Shown here one piece after another: positions 31,921 to 40,278 of a DNA stretch of 53,498 nucleotides. The stretch spans positions 1-53,498 of the forward strand of contig CAJTDB010000025.1 in assembly GCA_910574965.1 (NCBI GenBank), read 5' to 3'. Each line of letters begins with the position of its first letter. The stretch's first letter is position 1. This stretch comes from Lachnospiraceae bacterium. Lineage in GTDB: Bacteria; Bacillota; Clostridia; Lachnospirales; Lachnospiraceae. The notes below the pieces were generated by a model. That model saw only the letters and a list, made by a program, of their open reading frames with translations. It did no database searches and had not been told where the DNA came from. Both the position numbers and the translations under genes were made by a program.

Positions 31921-34560
31921 GTGAAAGAATACGGTGTGAATGAACTTCGCAAGATGTTTCTTGATTTTTTTGAGAGCAAGGATCATCTGAAGATGAAGAG
32001 CTTTTCTCTTGTTCCACGGAATGATAAAAGCCTTTTACTCATTAATTCTGGTATGGCGCCGTTAAAGCCTTATTTTACAGGAGCTGAGATTCCGCCGAAA
32101 AGGCGTGTAACGACTTGTCAGAAATGTATCCGTACGGGAGATATTGAAAATGTAGGAAAGACTGCCCGCCATGGCACTTTTTTTGAGATGCTTGGTAATT
32201 TTTCCTTTGGAGATTATTTTAAAAAGGAAGCCATTGCCTGGTCCTGGGAGTTTCTGACGGAAGTGGTCGGTCTGGATCCGAATCGTCTGTATCCTTCCGT
32301 TTATTTGGAAGATGATGAGGCATTCGAGATCTGGAATCAGCAAATCGGAATCCCGGCGGAACGTATCTTCCGCTTTGGCAAGGAGGATAATTTCTGGGAG
32401 CATGGGGCAGGTCCCTGCGGCCCTTGTTCAGAAGTTTATTATGACCGCGGGGAAGCATATGGCTGCGGGAAGCCGGATTGTACGGTAGGCTGTGACTGTG
32501 ACCGCTATATGGAGATCTGGAACAACGTATTTACCCAGTTTGACAATGATGGGAACAACCATTATACCGAGCTGACCCAGAAGAACATCGATACCGGAAT
32601 GGGACTGGAACGTCTGGCAGTGGTGGTTCAGGATGTGGATTCCATTTTTGACGTGGACACTGTTCGTGCTCTGCGTGATAAAGTATGCGAATATGCCCAC
32701 TGCGAATATAAGAAAGACGAGAACAAAGATGTATCCATCCGTCTCATTACAGACCATATCCGTTCGGCAACTTTCATGATTTCTGACGGTATCATGCCGA
32801 CGAATGTGGGAAGAGGCTATGTACTTCGCCGTCTGATCCGCCGTGCGGCCCGCCATGGACGTCTGCTTGGCATCAAGGGAAGATTTCTGGCGAAGCTGTC
32901 CGAGACGGTCATAGAAGGTTCCAGAGACGGGTATCCGGAGCTTGAGGAGAAGAGAGACTTTATCTTCCAGGTACTGACCCAGGAGGAAGACAAGTTTAAC
33001 AAGACCATCGATCAGGGGCTGGGCATTCTGGCAGATATGGAAGAAGCTATGAAAGCGGCCGGAAGCAAAACTCTGTCCGGAGCAGATGCGTTTAAACTGT
33101 ATGACACATATGGTTTTCCGCTGGATCTTACAAAAGAGATTCTGGAGGAAAAAGGATATGATATTGATGAAGAGGGATTCCGTTCCTGTATGGAAGAGCA
33201 GCGACGGCTGGCGCAGGAATCTCATGAAGTAACAAATTACATGGGAGCGGACGCAACGGTTTATGACGAGATCGATGCGTCTGTAACTACAGAATTTACA
33301 GGTTATGATCATTTGAGCTGTGAATCCAAAGTGACCGTGCTCACGACGGACACAGAGCTTTCCGGGACGCTCTCTGAAGGACAGACAGGTACGATCTTTG
33401 TGGAAGAGACTCCCTTTTATGCAACTATGGGCGGCCAGCAGGGAGATAAAGGTGTGATCTGCTGCAAAGAAGCAAGTTTTGCAGTGGAAGATACGATCAA
33501 ACTTCTGGGCGGAAAAGTCGGTCATGTGGGGCATATGACGGCAGGAACCATCAAAGCAGGCGATACAGTCTCCCTTCAGGTGGATGTGCAGGGACGTACA
33601 GCTACCTGTAAGAACCACAGTGCGACCCATCTGCTTCAGAAGGCTCTGAAGCTGGTTCTGGGCAACCATGTGGAGCAGAAAGGTTCTCTCGTAACACCGG
33701 ACCGTCTCCGTTTTGACTTCGCTCATTTCCAGCAAATGAGTGCAGCGGAGATTCAGAAGGTGGAGGCTTTGGTCAACGAGGAGATTCAGGCATCCCTTCC
33801 GGTCGTAACAGAGGTTATGAATCTGGAAGATGCGAAGAAGAGCGGTGCCATGGCACTCTTTGACGAGAAATACGCCGAAGATGTCCGCGTAGTGTCCATG
33901 GGAACGTTTTCCAAAGAGCTTTGTGGCGGTACCCATGTTGCCAATACGGGTGTAATTACAGCCTTTAAGATCGTATCCGAATCTGGTATCGCAGCAGGTG
34001 TGCGCCGAATCGAGGCACTGACCGGAGAAGGCGTCTTTTGTTATTACAAAGAGCAGGAGGCGAAACTTTCAGAAGCTGCAAAACTTCTAAAGACCACACC
34101 GGCGGCTGTATCCGAGAAGATCGGGCATCTTCTGTCTGAAATCAAGGCACTTCAGAGCGAGAATGAGGCGCTTAAAAGCAGAGCAGCCAAAGATGCGCTG
34201 GGTGATGTGATGGATCAGGTAAAAGAGATCAAAGGAGTCAAAGTCCTTGCGGCTAAAGTGGAAGGCGTGGACATGAACGGCCTTCGGGATTTGGGCGACC
34301 AGTTGAAGGAGAAACTGGGCGAGGGCGTTGTACTTCTGGCATCTGTCACGGACGGCAAGGTCAGCCTTATGGCGACAGCTACAGACGATGCTATGAAAGC
34401 AGGTGCTCATGCGGGCAATCTGATCAAAGCCATTGCGTCAATCGTAGGCGGAGGCGGAGGCGGACGTCCGAATATGGCTCAGGCAGGCGGCAAGAATCCG
34501 GCGGGTGTGGACGAAGCCATCGCAAAAGCTGCAGAAGTAGTAGAGAACCAGCTCAAATGA
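31921..34560 (+). CDS. alaS: Alanine--tRNA ligase
   Basis: An 879-residue class II synthetase that charges tRNA-Ala and clears mischarged Ser/Gly. It has the catalytic core with RRVTTCQKCIRTGDIENVG, FEMLGNFSFGDYFKKEA and GMGLERLAVV; an editing domain with HSATHLLQKAL and CGGTH; and a C-terminal domain ending in the glycine-rich VGGGGGGRPNMAQAGG. GTG start 31921 with AGGAGG eight bases upstream. No T-box sequence is seen in its leader, although alaS is often T-box controlled in Firmicutes. Instead the leader holds the hairpin array. Confidence 0.98.
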   Translation: MKEYGVNELRKMFLDFFESKDHLKMKSFSLVPRNDKSLLLINSGMAPLKPYFTGAEIPPKRRVTTCQKCIRTGDIENVGKTARHGTFFEMLGNFSFGDYFKKEAIAWSWEFLTEVVGLDPNRLYPSVYLEDDEAFEIWNQQIGIPAERIFRFGKEDNFWEHGAGPCGPCSEVYYDRGEAYGCGKPDCTVGCDCDRYMEIWNNVFTQFDNDGNNHYTELTQKNIDTGMGLERLAVVVQDVDSIFDVDTVRALRDKVCEYAHCEYKKDENKDVSIRLITDHIRSATFMISDGIMPTNVGRGYVLRRLIRRAARHGRLLGIKGRFLAKLSETVIEGSRDGYPELEEKRDFIFQVLTQEEDKFNKTIDQGLGILADMEEAMKAAGSKTLSGADAFKLYDTYGFPLDLTKEILEEKGYDIDEEGFRSCMEEQRRLAQESHEVTNYMGADATVYDEIDASVTTEFTGYDHLSCESKVTVLTTDTELSGTLSEGQTGTIFVEETPFYATMGGQQGDKGVICCKEASFAVEDTIKLLGGKVGHVGHMTAGTIKAGDTVSLQVDVQGRTATCKNHSATHLLQKALKLVLGNHVEQKGSLVTPDRLRFDFAHFQQMSAAEIQKVEALVNEEIQASLPVVTEVMNLEDAKKSGAMALFDEKYAEDVRVVSMGTFSKELCGGTHVANTGVITAFKIVSESGIAAGVRRIEALTGEGVFCYYKEQEAKLSEAAKLLKTTPAAVSEKIGHLLSEIKALQSENEALKSRAAKDALGDVMDQVKEIKGVKVLAAKVEGVDMNGLRDLGDQLKEKLGEGVVLLASVTDGKVSLMATATDDAMKAGAHAGNLIKAIASIVGGGGGGRPNMAQAGGKNPAGVDEAIAKAAEVVENQLK

Positions 34561-34594
34561 TTTAGAAAAGAAAAGAGAAAAGGAGTGTGTTAAG

Positions 34595-34915
34595 ATGACA
34601 AGAGGATTAAAAGTTTGGTTATGGATCGTACTGGTGTTCAATGCTATCACTGGAGTAACGGCGATTGCAACGGCATTTTTGATCCCGTTTATGTGGGTTG
34701 TAGTGCTGGCCGAGGTACTGGTAGTTGCAGGAGCGGCAATGCTTTTGTTCCCGCAAAAGAAGATGGGATTTTTCCTTATCTGCGGCGGTGCAGCAGTGAG
34801 CTTAATCGTTAATATTATCCTTGGCCAGAATATTATAGGTTCTGCGGTTTCTGCAGTAATCATGCCGCTGATTATCTGGCTGCTGATTAAGAACACCTGG
34901 TACGAGTTCCAGTAA
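34595..34915 (+). CDS. Small four-helix membrane protein, unknown function
   Basis: A 106-residue very hydrophobic protein with four likely membrane helices (about 5-27, 30-50, 57-76 and 79-98), a short KKMG loop and a hydrophilic end (KNTWYEFQ). AGGAG lies 11 bases before ATG 34595. It follows alaS at 34 bases and is probably read from the same transcript. I do not recognise a family, and no charged or catalytic residues are conspicuous. Confidence 0.8.
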   Translation: MTRGLKVWLWIVLVFNAITGVTAIATAFLIPFMWVVVLAEVLVVAGAAMLLFPQKKMGFFLICGGAAVSLIVNIILGQNIIGSAVSAVIMPLIIWLLIKNTWYEFQ

Positions 34916-34963
34916 GAAGGATTCCATGGGCGGTGACACCGGCAGATTATGAAAAAAAACTGC

Positions 34964-34992
34964 TTGACATTCCCTTGCGAGATATGTATAAT
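34964..34992 (+). promoter_or_regulatory. Strong promoter of rpmF
   Basis: Perfect TTGACA (34964-34969), 17-base spacer and perfect TATAAT (34987-34992). The 86-base leader to the L32 start codon holds no other gene. Confidence 0.9.
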
Positions 34993-35078
34993 GTTAAAAG
35001 TGTGAATGATTCGGGTTACATTTATGCAGCTCGATGAATGACGAACTGAAGCGAGAAAGCATAGAGGAGGTGTAACCT

Positions 35079-35258
35079 GTGTCTATTTGTCCAAAGAATA
35101 AATCTTCCAAAGGAAGACGCGATAAGAGAAGAGCAAACTGGAAGATGAGTGCTCCGAATCTGGTAAAATGCAGCAAATGCGGTGCTCTTATGATGCCCCA
35201 CAGAGTATGCAAGGCCTGCGGTTCTTATAATAAGAAAGAGATCATTGCAGTAGACTAA
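35079..35258 (+). CDS. rpmF: 50S ribosomal protein L32
   Basis: A 59-residue zinc-ribbon ribosomal protein: MSICPKNKSSKGRRDKRRANW, then the Cys motif CSKCGALMMPHRVCKACG and an end KEIIAVD. GTG start 35079 with GAGGAGGTG eight bases upstream. The usual partner upstream (a DUF177/YceD gene) is absent here. The strong promoter and terminator make it a single-gene unit. Confidence 0.96.
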   Translation: MSICPKNKSSKGRRDKRRANWKMSAPNLVKCSKCGALMMPHRVCKACGSYNKKEIIAVD

Positions 35259-35277
35259 TGTAAAACATGAAATAAGA

Positions 35278-35313
35278 ACAAGGGTTCGACAAAGATCGGA
35301 CCCTTGTTTTTTT
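35278..35313 (+). terminator. Intrinsic terminator after rpmF
   Basis: ACAAGGGTTCG (35278-35288) pairs with CGGACCCTTGT (35297-35307) with one mismatch, followed by a run of seven T. Confidence 0.9.
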
Positions 35314-35411
35314 ATGCAGAAAACAGTACCGGCAAAAGCCCCGTGTCCATGAACGGTGCTCACGGAATCCGGAGCATGAATCATGGGCACGGAGCCTGTT
35401 TTCTTTTGCTG

Positions 35412-36995
35412 CTATGTATGACTGGAAGTCCGGTATTCAGAAGGTGTAACACCATAGTAGCGTTTAAACAGACGGCTGAAATACAACTGATCTTCAAAGC
35501 CTACAGATACGGCAACTTCTTTAATGTAGCTGTTTTTATCTCTCAGCAGTTCACCTGCTTTGGTCATGCGAAGATGATTGATGCAGGCATTGATGCTGAC
35601 ACCTGTTTCTTCTTTGAAGATTCGGCACAGATAGCCGGAACTTAAACCTACATATTCTGAAACGGCAGCAAGACTGATCTTTCGGCTGTAGTTATTCTGA
35701 ATGTAGGAAAGTGCCTGCTGGACTTCCGGACTGTAATCTTCTACAGGATTTTCTTTGAAAGGTTCCGTAGAGAAAAGAACCCGAAGCGCATCGAAGAGAT
35801 TTTTATCCAGTTCTTCCCAGGTGACGGAATTTCTCATAATTTCCATGCTGTCCGTAATCTGGTCATGCGCCCTGGAACTGACATCATTCATATGATATTC
35901 CAGCTCTCCTAAAAGCCGGACACAGTAATGAATGACTCTGGAAGGCATTACATTCTGCTGCTGGCAGGCGGTCAAAAGCTTCTGGAACCTGCCGGCGGCA
36001 GATGCAAGCCTTGTCTCTTCCGGAAGTGCAAGAATCTCTGCGGAAAGCTTTTTATAGGAAATGTCCGGAATGGTATGGGATACCGACAGAGCATCTGCCT
36101 GGACCTGCCCAAGAGGTCCATAAAAGCCAAGTTCTAAGAGATCCTGGAAATTGTGATAGACTCTGCGGGCCTCCATAAGATCCGGAATACCGCTTTGATA
36201 GAGGACGACCGGAGACAGGGACATGTAATATTGAAAGAGCTGTGTAATCCGTGCGGCAAGACCTGCAATGGTGTACTGGCGGAGCTTCAGCTCAGAGTCA
36301 GGAAGCACCAGAAGGGTATTGCTGGAACTAAAAAGGATAATGCGTCTGCGGTCAAAAGGTTCCAGCGCATTTTTCAAAGTGCTCTGGATCAGGTCAATAG
36401 AGGGAAGGGGTTCCAGATTCTGATCGTACCAGTCAAAGGAGATCTGACAAAGAGCATAGGAATCTGTGCCTTCCAGGGCAAGGCCTGTAATGCTGCCGAG
36501 AGCGGAAAGCTCATAGTTTTTATTGGTGAAAAATTCCCGCCATGCCGCATGACGTTCCTGATGGAGAAGTGTTTCCTGCATGGACTGCTGCTGCCGCTCG
36601 TCCTCAGCCGCCTTTTGGTCCAGTTTTTCTTTGACTTTCTGGAGCTGCTCGGTCAGCGCTTCCGGGCTGATGCTGACTTTTAGGATATAGTCGGCAGCTC
36701 CGAGGACGAGGGCAGTTCTTACATAATTAAAATCTTCATAGTTGCTGATGACAAGAAACTCGCAGTCAAGCTCGCTTTTCTGCACTTCTTTGATTAGCTC
36801 AATGCCGTCCATAAGCGGCATCTTCAGGTCACAGATGATCAGATCCGGGCGGAAGCGGCAGGCCATCTCCAGCGCCTCTTCCCCGTTAGAAGCTGTGGCA
36901 CATATATGAAATCCCAGTTCGTTCCAGTCGATCATGGAACGAAGGGCGATCTTCACGATGGGTTCATCATCAACGATCAGTACCTGATACATCAT
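35412..36995 (-). CDS. YesN-type response regulator with AraC HTH
   Basis: A 527-residue two-component response regulator: receiver domain at 1-120 with the phosphoacceptor Asp56 (DLIICDLKMPLMDG), a long middle region (about 130-415) and a C-terminal AraC HTH at about 425-523 (ISLAAVSEYVGLSSGYLCRIFKEETGVS, YFSRLFKRYYGVTPSEYR). It is second in the operon after the kinase, separated by three hairpin repeats, and starts at ATG 36995 with AGGAGG upstream. It lies opposite PTS genes and probably activates them. The likely signal is a sugar, as for other YesMN pairs. Confidence 0.93.
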   Translation of the reverse strand: MMYQVLIVDDEPIVKIALRSMIDWNELGFHICATASNGEEALEMACRFRPDLIICDLKMPLMDGIELIKEVQKSELDCEFLVISNYEDFNYVRTALVLGAADYILKVSISPEALTEQLQKVKEKLDQKAAEDERQQQSMQETLLHQERHAAWREFFTNKNYELSALGSITGLALEGTDSYALCQISFDWYDQNLEPLPSIDLIQSTLKNALEPFDRRRIILFSSSNTLLVLPDSELKLRQYTIAGLAARITQLFQYYMSLSPVVLYQSGIPDLMEARRVYHNFQDLLELGFYGPLGQVQADALSVSHTIPDISYKKLSAEILALPEETRLASAAGRFQKLLTACQQQNVMPSRVIHYCVRLLGELEYHMNDVSSRAHDQITDSMEIMRNSVTWEELDKNLFDALRVLFSTEPFKENPVEDYSPEVQQALSYIQNNYSRKISLAAVSEYVGLSSGYLCRIFKEETGVSINACINHLRMTKAGELLRDKNSYIKEVAVSVGFEDQLYFSRLFKRYYGVTPSEYRTSSHT

Positions 36996-37019
36996 CTATA
37001 GTCCTCCTATTAAAGTGCC

Positions 37020-37313
37020 GTATCTATCTGTAATATGCCCCTTTATCTGGAAGAATTTTCTGCCATATCCATGCCAGAAACTCCTTCCGGGCATATTACA
37101 GACAGATACTGTTAAAGTGCCGTATCTATCTGTAATATGCCCCTTTATCTGGAAGAATTTTCTGCCATATCCATGCCAGAAACTCCTTCCGGGCATATTA
37201 CAGACAGATACTGTTAAAGTGCCGTATCTATCTGCAATATGCCCCTTTATCTGGAAGAGTTTTCTGCCATATCCATGCCGGAAACTCCTTCCGGGCATAT
37301 TACAGACAGATAC
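37020..37313 (-). ncRNA. Tandem hairpin array between kinase and response regulator genes
   Basis: On the minus strand, three units of 90 nt (37313-37224, 37211-37122 and 37109-37020) repeat every 102 bp. The outer stem GTATCTGTCTGTAATATG pairs with its counterpart (one G-U), then CCC/GGG, GGAAG/CTTCC, a TTTCTG/CAGAAA stem and an apical CAT-GGAT-ATG. The linker is GGCACTTTAACAG, and after the last unit GGCACTTTAATAGGAGGA leads to the response regulator ATG. The first linker overlaps the kinase stop codon. Same family as the arrays before alaS and at 50014, with a different outer stem. Confidence 0.85.
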
Positions 37314-37315
37314 TG

Positions 37316-38392
37316 TTAAAGTGCTGCATCTGTCTGCATCTTCCGGTTTACCTTTTGAAATTCCGTATCGGAAGTGATGGCGGGAATCCGTATGATGCAT
37401 TGGGTTCCTCTGCCGGGGCTGCTGGTAATTGTAAGACCGTAATCATCAGAGAAATACAGATGAATACGGTCATTGACATTCCGGTTTCCGATGCCGCCCA
37501 GTCCCTTGGGGACAGTAGATGCATCGTTCATATCAAATCCTTTTCCTTTATCCCGGACTTCCAGCAAAATATCGTCTTTGTCCTTCCGGCAGGAGATGCA
37601 GATCTCCATAATCGTTCCGTCATTAAAAGAACCATGCAGCACAGAATTTTCCGCCAGCGGCTGCAGAATCAGTTTCGGCAGAAAGTATCCGGACAGCTCT
37701 TCATCGATTTCGTAATTCACATGAAAGCTTCCGGCATAGCGAATGGCCTGAATAGAGAAATAATGCCGGAGATTGTCAATCTCTTCCTGGATGGTAATAA
37801 ACTCGTGGTCATTGATGAGCGTATTTTTCAAAAGCTCACTTAAGGAGCGTATGCCTTCGGAAACGACCCGGTCCTGGTTCATCTGCGCCACCAGACGCAG
37901 GGTATTTAGCGTATTAAACAGAAAATGAGGATTGATCTGATACTGAAGCATCCGAAGCTCCAGTTCCCTCTTTCTGGCTTCGCTGGACTGTCTCTGTTCC
38001 AGAAGAAGCTGTATCTCTGTAACCATTCCGTCAATGTTGTCTGACAGATAAGCCAGCTCATCGTTTCCGGTGTCCTGAATGCGGATCTCCATATTTCCGT
38101 CGGAGATAGCCTGGCAGGTTTGCACCATATGATCAATGGGGTGAGAGATGCTCATATAAGTATAGAGTGTCATGGTCAAGGCCACGCCGATCATTAAAAG
38201 AGAAAGGACCAGGATCTGTCCGGTCATTTCCGTGCTTCCATACAATGAGTAAGCGTACAGATAGATAAAAAACAACGGAAATACCGTAGAAATCAGGCAG
38301 GAGATTATCAGCCGATTTCTAAGCTTCAGATTTCTGAGTCCTACGAGGGCAAATTCTGTCAGCAGATGAAAGTCATTATTTTCCGGAAACAT
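37316..38392 (-). CDS. YesM-type sensor histidine kinase without sensor domain
   Basis: A 358-residue membrane kinase with two helices at about 28-51 and 57-80, only a few residues apart. It therefore lacks the large extracellular domain usual in YesM kinases (family length near 580). HAMP at about 80-135; His_kinase domain with phosphoacceptor His156 (QINPHFLFNTLN); HATPase end with LQPLAENSVLHG (N box) and GLGGIGNRNVNDRI (G box). AAAGGAAAGGA precedes ATG 38392. It phosphorylates the response regulator encoded next. It may sense through its membrane part or through the neighbouring PTS proteins; that is inference. Confidence 0.92.
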   Translation of the reverse strand: MFPENNDFHLLTEFALVGLRNLKLRNRLIISCLISTVFPLFFIYLYAYSLYGSTEMTGQILVLSLLMIGVALTMTLYTYMSISHPIDHMVQTCQAISDGNMEIRIQDTGNDELAYLSDNIDGMVTEIQLLLEQRQSSEARKRELELRMLQYQINPHFLFNTLNTLRLVAQMNQDRVVSEGIRSLSELLKNTLINDHEFITIQEEIDNLRHYFSIQAIRYAGSFHVNYEIDEELSGYFLPKLILQPLAENSVLHGSFNDGTIMEICISCRKDKDDILLEVRDKGKGFDMNDASTVPKGLGGIGNRNVNDRIHLYFSDDYGLTITSSPGRGTQCIIRIPAITSDTEFQKVNRKMQTDAAL

Positions 38393-38484
38393 ATGGATTC
38401 CTTTCCTTTGGATATGTACAGTACCTAAATTCAGTATAAAGGATTTGTAATATTTATCTATATTTTAAAGGCAAAAAAGAAAAT

Positions 38485-38599
38485 AATCCATACAAAATAT
38501 AAGATTATCCATATATTGTTAGTTTACAAAAACTTTTGTAAATTTATATTTATTTTAGAATTCAAGAAAATCCATACAAAAGATAAGATAATATCTATA
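38485..38599. promoter_or_regulatory. Direct repeats and palindrome between kinase and PTS genes
   Basis: The sequence AATCCATACAAAA followed by ATAAGAT-type bases occurs at 38485 and again at 38569, 84 bases apart (eight helical turns). Between them lies the inverted repeat TTTACAAAA/TTTTGTAAA (38523-38542). The 276-bp gap is very AT-rich. These are good candidates for binding sites of the AraC-type regulator acting on the PTS promoter, whose TATAAT-like -10 sits near 38620. Confidence 0.6.
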
Positions 38600-38668
38600 C
38601 TTTTTTGTGCAAATTATATAATATAATAGACGATTAAACAATCCTACATAGAAGGAGGTAAAGTAGGT

Positions 38669-40120
38669 ATGATGAAATATTTACAGAAACTCGGAAAATC
38701 CCTGATGCTTCCGGTGGCGTGTCTCCCGGTATGCGGTATTCTCATGGGACTTGGATATGCAATGTGTAAGCAGACCATGCAGGGCGGTGATATTGAGGGG
38801 GTAATCCCGATTATCGGATTCTTCCTGGTAAAAGCAGGCGGAGCGCTGATCGATAATATGTCCTGGCTGTTTGCGATCGGCGTAGCGGTCGGTATGTCTG
38901 ATGACCACGAAGGAACTGCAGCGCTGTCAGGTCTTGTATCCTGGCTGATGATTACAAATCTTCTGTCATCGGCTACGGTAGGTGTCCTTGTGGGCGGAGA
39001 GGCAGATCCGGCATTCGCCAAGATTCAGAATCAGTTTATCGGTATTCTGGCTGGTCTGATCGGTGCGACTTGCTATAACAAATTTAAAAATACGAGACTT
39101 CCGGATGCATTGTCATTCTTCTCCGGAAAACGCTGTGTTGCTATTATAACTGCAGTAGTCTCCATTCTGGCAGCAGCAGTTCTGTTCTTTGTATGGCCTG
39201 TCGTCTATGGTGTACTGGTAGCTGTCGGTGCAAGTATCGTTGGTCTGGATGCTGTCGGTGTAGGTATCTACACATTCCTGAACCGTCTGCTTATTCCGTT
39301 TGGTCTGCATCACGCGCTGAACTCCGTATTCTGGTTTGACGCAGCAGGCATCAATGATCTTGGAACCTACTGGGCAGGCGAGCTTATGAACGGTGCAGGC
39401 GGAAGCGCCGGTATGTATATGGCAGGTTTCTTCCCATCCATGATGTTCGGTATTCCGGCAGCAACGCTGGCAATGGTTCAGTGTGCAAAACCGGAGAGAA
39501 GAAAAGAAGCAGCTTCCCTTCTGGGTGCAGCAGCTATCTGTGCATTTATCTGCGGTGTAACAGAGCCTTTCGAGTTTGCATTTATGTTCCTGGCTCCGGT
39601 CCTGTATCTGATCTATGCGCTTATGTACGGCGTAATTGCAGGGCTTTCCGTAGCACTTGGCTTCCGGGCAGGTTTCTCTTTCTCAGCAGGTCTTACGGAC
39701 TTGGTATTCAGTGCATCCCTTCCGGCAGCAAGCAAGACGTTATTAATCATTCCGCTTGGTATCGGTGCAGCAATAGTATTTTATCTGGTGTTCCGCATTG
39801 CCATTCAGGCACTTGATCTGAAAACTCCGGGACGCGAAGATCTGGATGAGGATGAGACGAAGATCGAATTGGCAAACAATGACTTCACCTCTATGGCAGC
39901 AATCATTCTGGAAGGTCTCGGCGGTAAGACAAATGTGACCAGCGTAGACAACTGTATTACAAGGCTTCGTCTGGAGATCAAAGATTACACGGCAGTGGAT
40001 GAGAAGAAGATCAAATCCGCGGGTGTCAGTGGTGTTATTCGTCCCAGTAAGACTTCCGTGCAGGTGGTCATTGGACCGAAAGTTCAGTTTGTGGCAGATG
40101 AGTTTAAGAAATTAATGTAA
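38669..40120 (+). CDS. PTS transporter subunit IIBC, glucose/GlcNAc family
   Basis: A 483-residue sugar permease. The N-terminal EIIC domain (about 1-375) has about ten membrane segments and family blocks (LPVACLPVCGILMGLGYA, IPFGLHHALNSVFWF, GVTEPFEFAFMFLAP). The C-terminal EIIB domain (about 405-483) carries the phospho-cysteine Cys429 (DNCITRLRL). It takes up and phosphorylates a hexose, glucose or N-acetylglucosamine by family. AGGAGG lies before ATG 38669; an ATG one codon on is equally possible. It is transcribed away from the two-component genes and ends in a terminator. EIIA is provided by 41430 or another gene. Confidence 0.93.
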   Translation: MMKYLQKLGKSLMLPVACLPVCGILMGLGYAMCKQTMQGGDIEGVIPIIGFFLVKAGGALIDNMSWLFAIGVAVGMSDDHEGTAALSGLVSWLMITNLLSSATVGVLVGGEADPAFAKIQNQFIGILAGLIGATCYNKFKNTRLPDALSFFSGKRCVAIITAVVSILAAAVLFFVWPVVYGVLVAVGASIVGLDAVGVGIYTFLNRLLIPFGLHHALNSVFWFDAAGINDLGTYWAGELMNGAGGSAGMYMAGFFPSMMFGIPAATLAMVQCAKPERRKEAASLLGAAAICAFICGVTEPFEFAFMFLAPVLYLIYALMYGVIAGLSVALGFRAGFSFSAGLTDLVFSASLPAASKTLLIIPLGIGAAIVFYLVFRIAIQALDLKTPGREDLDEDETKIELANNDFTSMAAIILEGLGGKTNVTSVDNCITRLRLEIKDYTAVDEKKIKSAGVSGVIRPSKTSVQVVIGPKVQFVADEFKKLM

Positions 40121-40153
40121 GCCAATCCACTATCCAAAACATATATTCAGAAA

Positions 40154-40178
40154 GGGCCCCGGGTGACCGGGGCTTTTT
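40154..40178 (+). terminator. Intrinsic terminator after IIBC
   Basis: GCCCCGG (40156-40162) pairs with CCGGGGC (40167-40173) around GTGA, followed by five T. It separates the IIBC gene from the IIC-IIA pair. Confidence 0.9.
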
Positions 40179-40200
40179 CTGGAAGCTTTGGCTCCGTTCA

Positions 40201-40229
40201 TTGACAGGGTTTTGCAGATTTGTTAAGAT
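40201..40229 (+). promoter_or_regulatory. Promoter of the IIC-IIA genes
   Basis: TTGACA (40201-40206), 17-base spacer and TAAGAT (40224-40229), 49 bases before the IIC start. Confidence 0.75.
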
Positions 40230-40278
40230 AGGATAAAGAAACTTTGCGTCGGAGGGATCTTTTAAGGAAGTGCAAAGC

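Noticed and set aside
32428-33936. A 502-codon minus-strand frame opposite alaS
   Set aside because: It is a shadow of the alaS coding sequence, with composition and no motif of its own.
37000-37400. Long open frames on both strands across the repeats as a repeat protein
   Set aside because: The frames arise because 102 is divisible by three; they lack a ribosome site and the pairing pattern explains the conservation.
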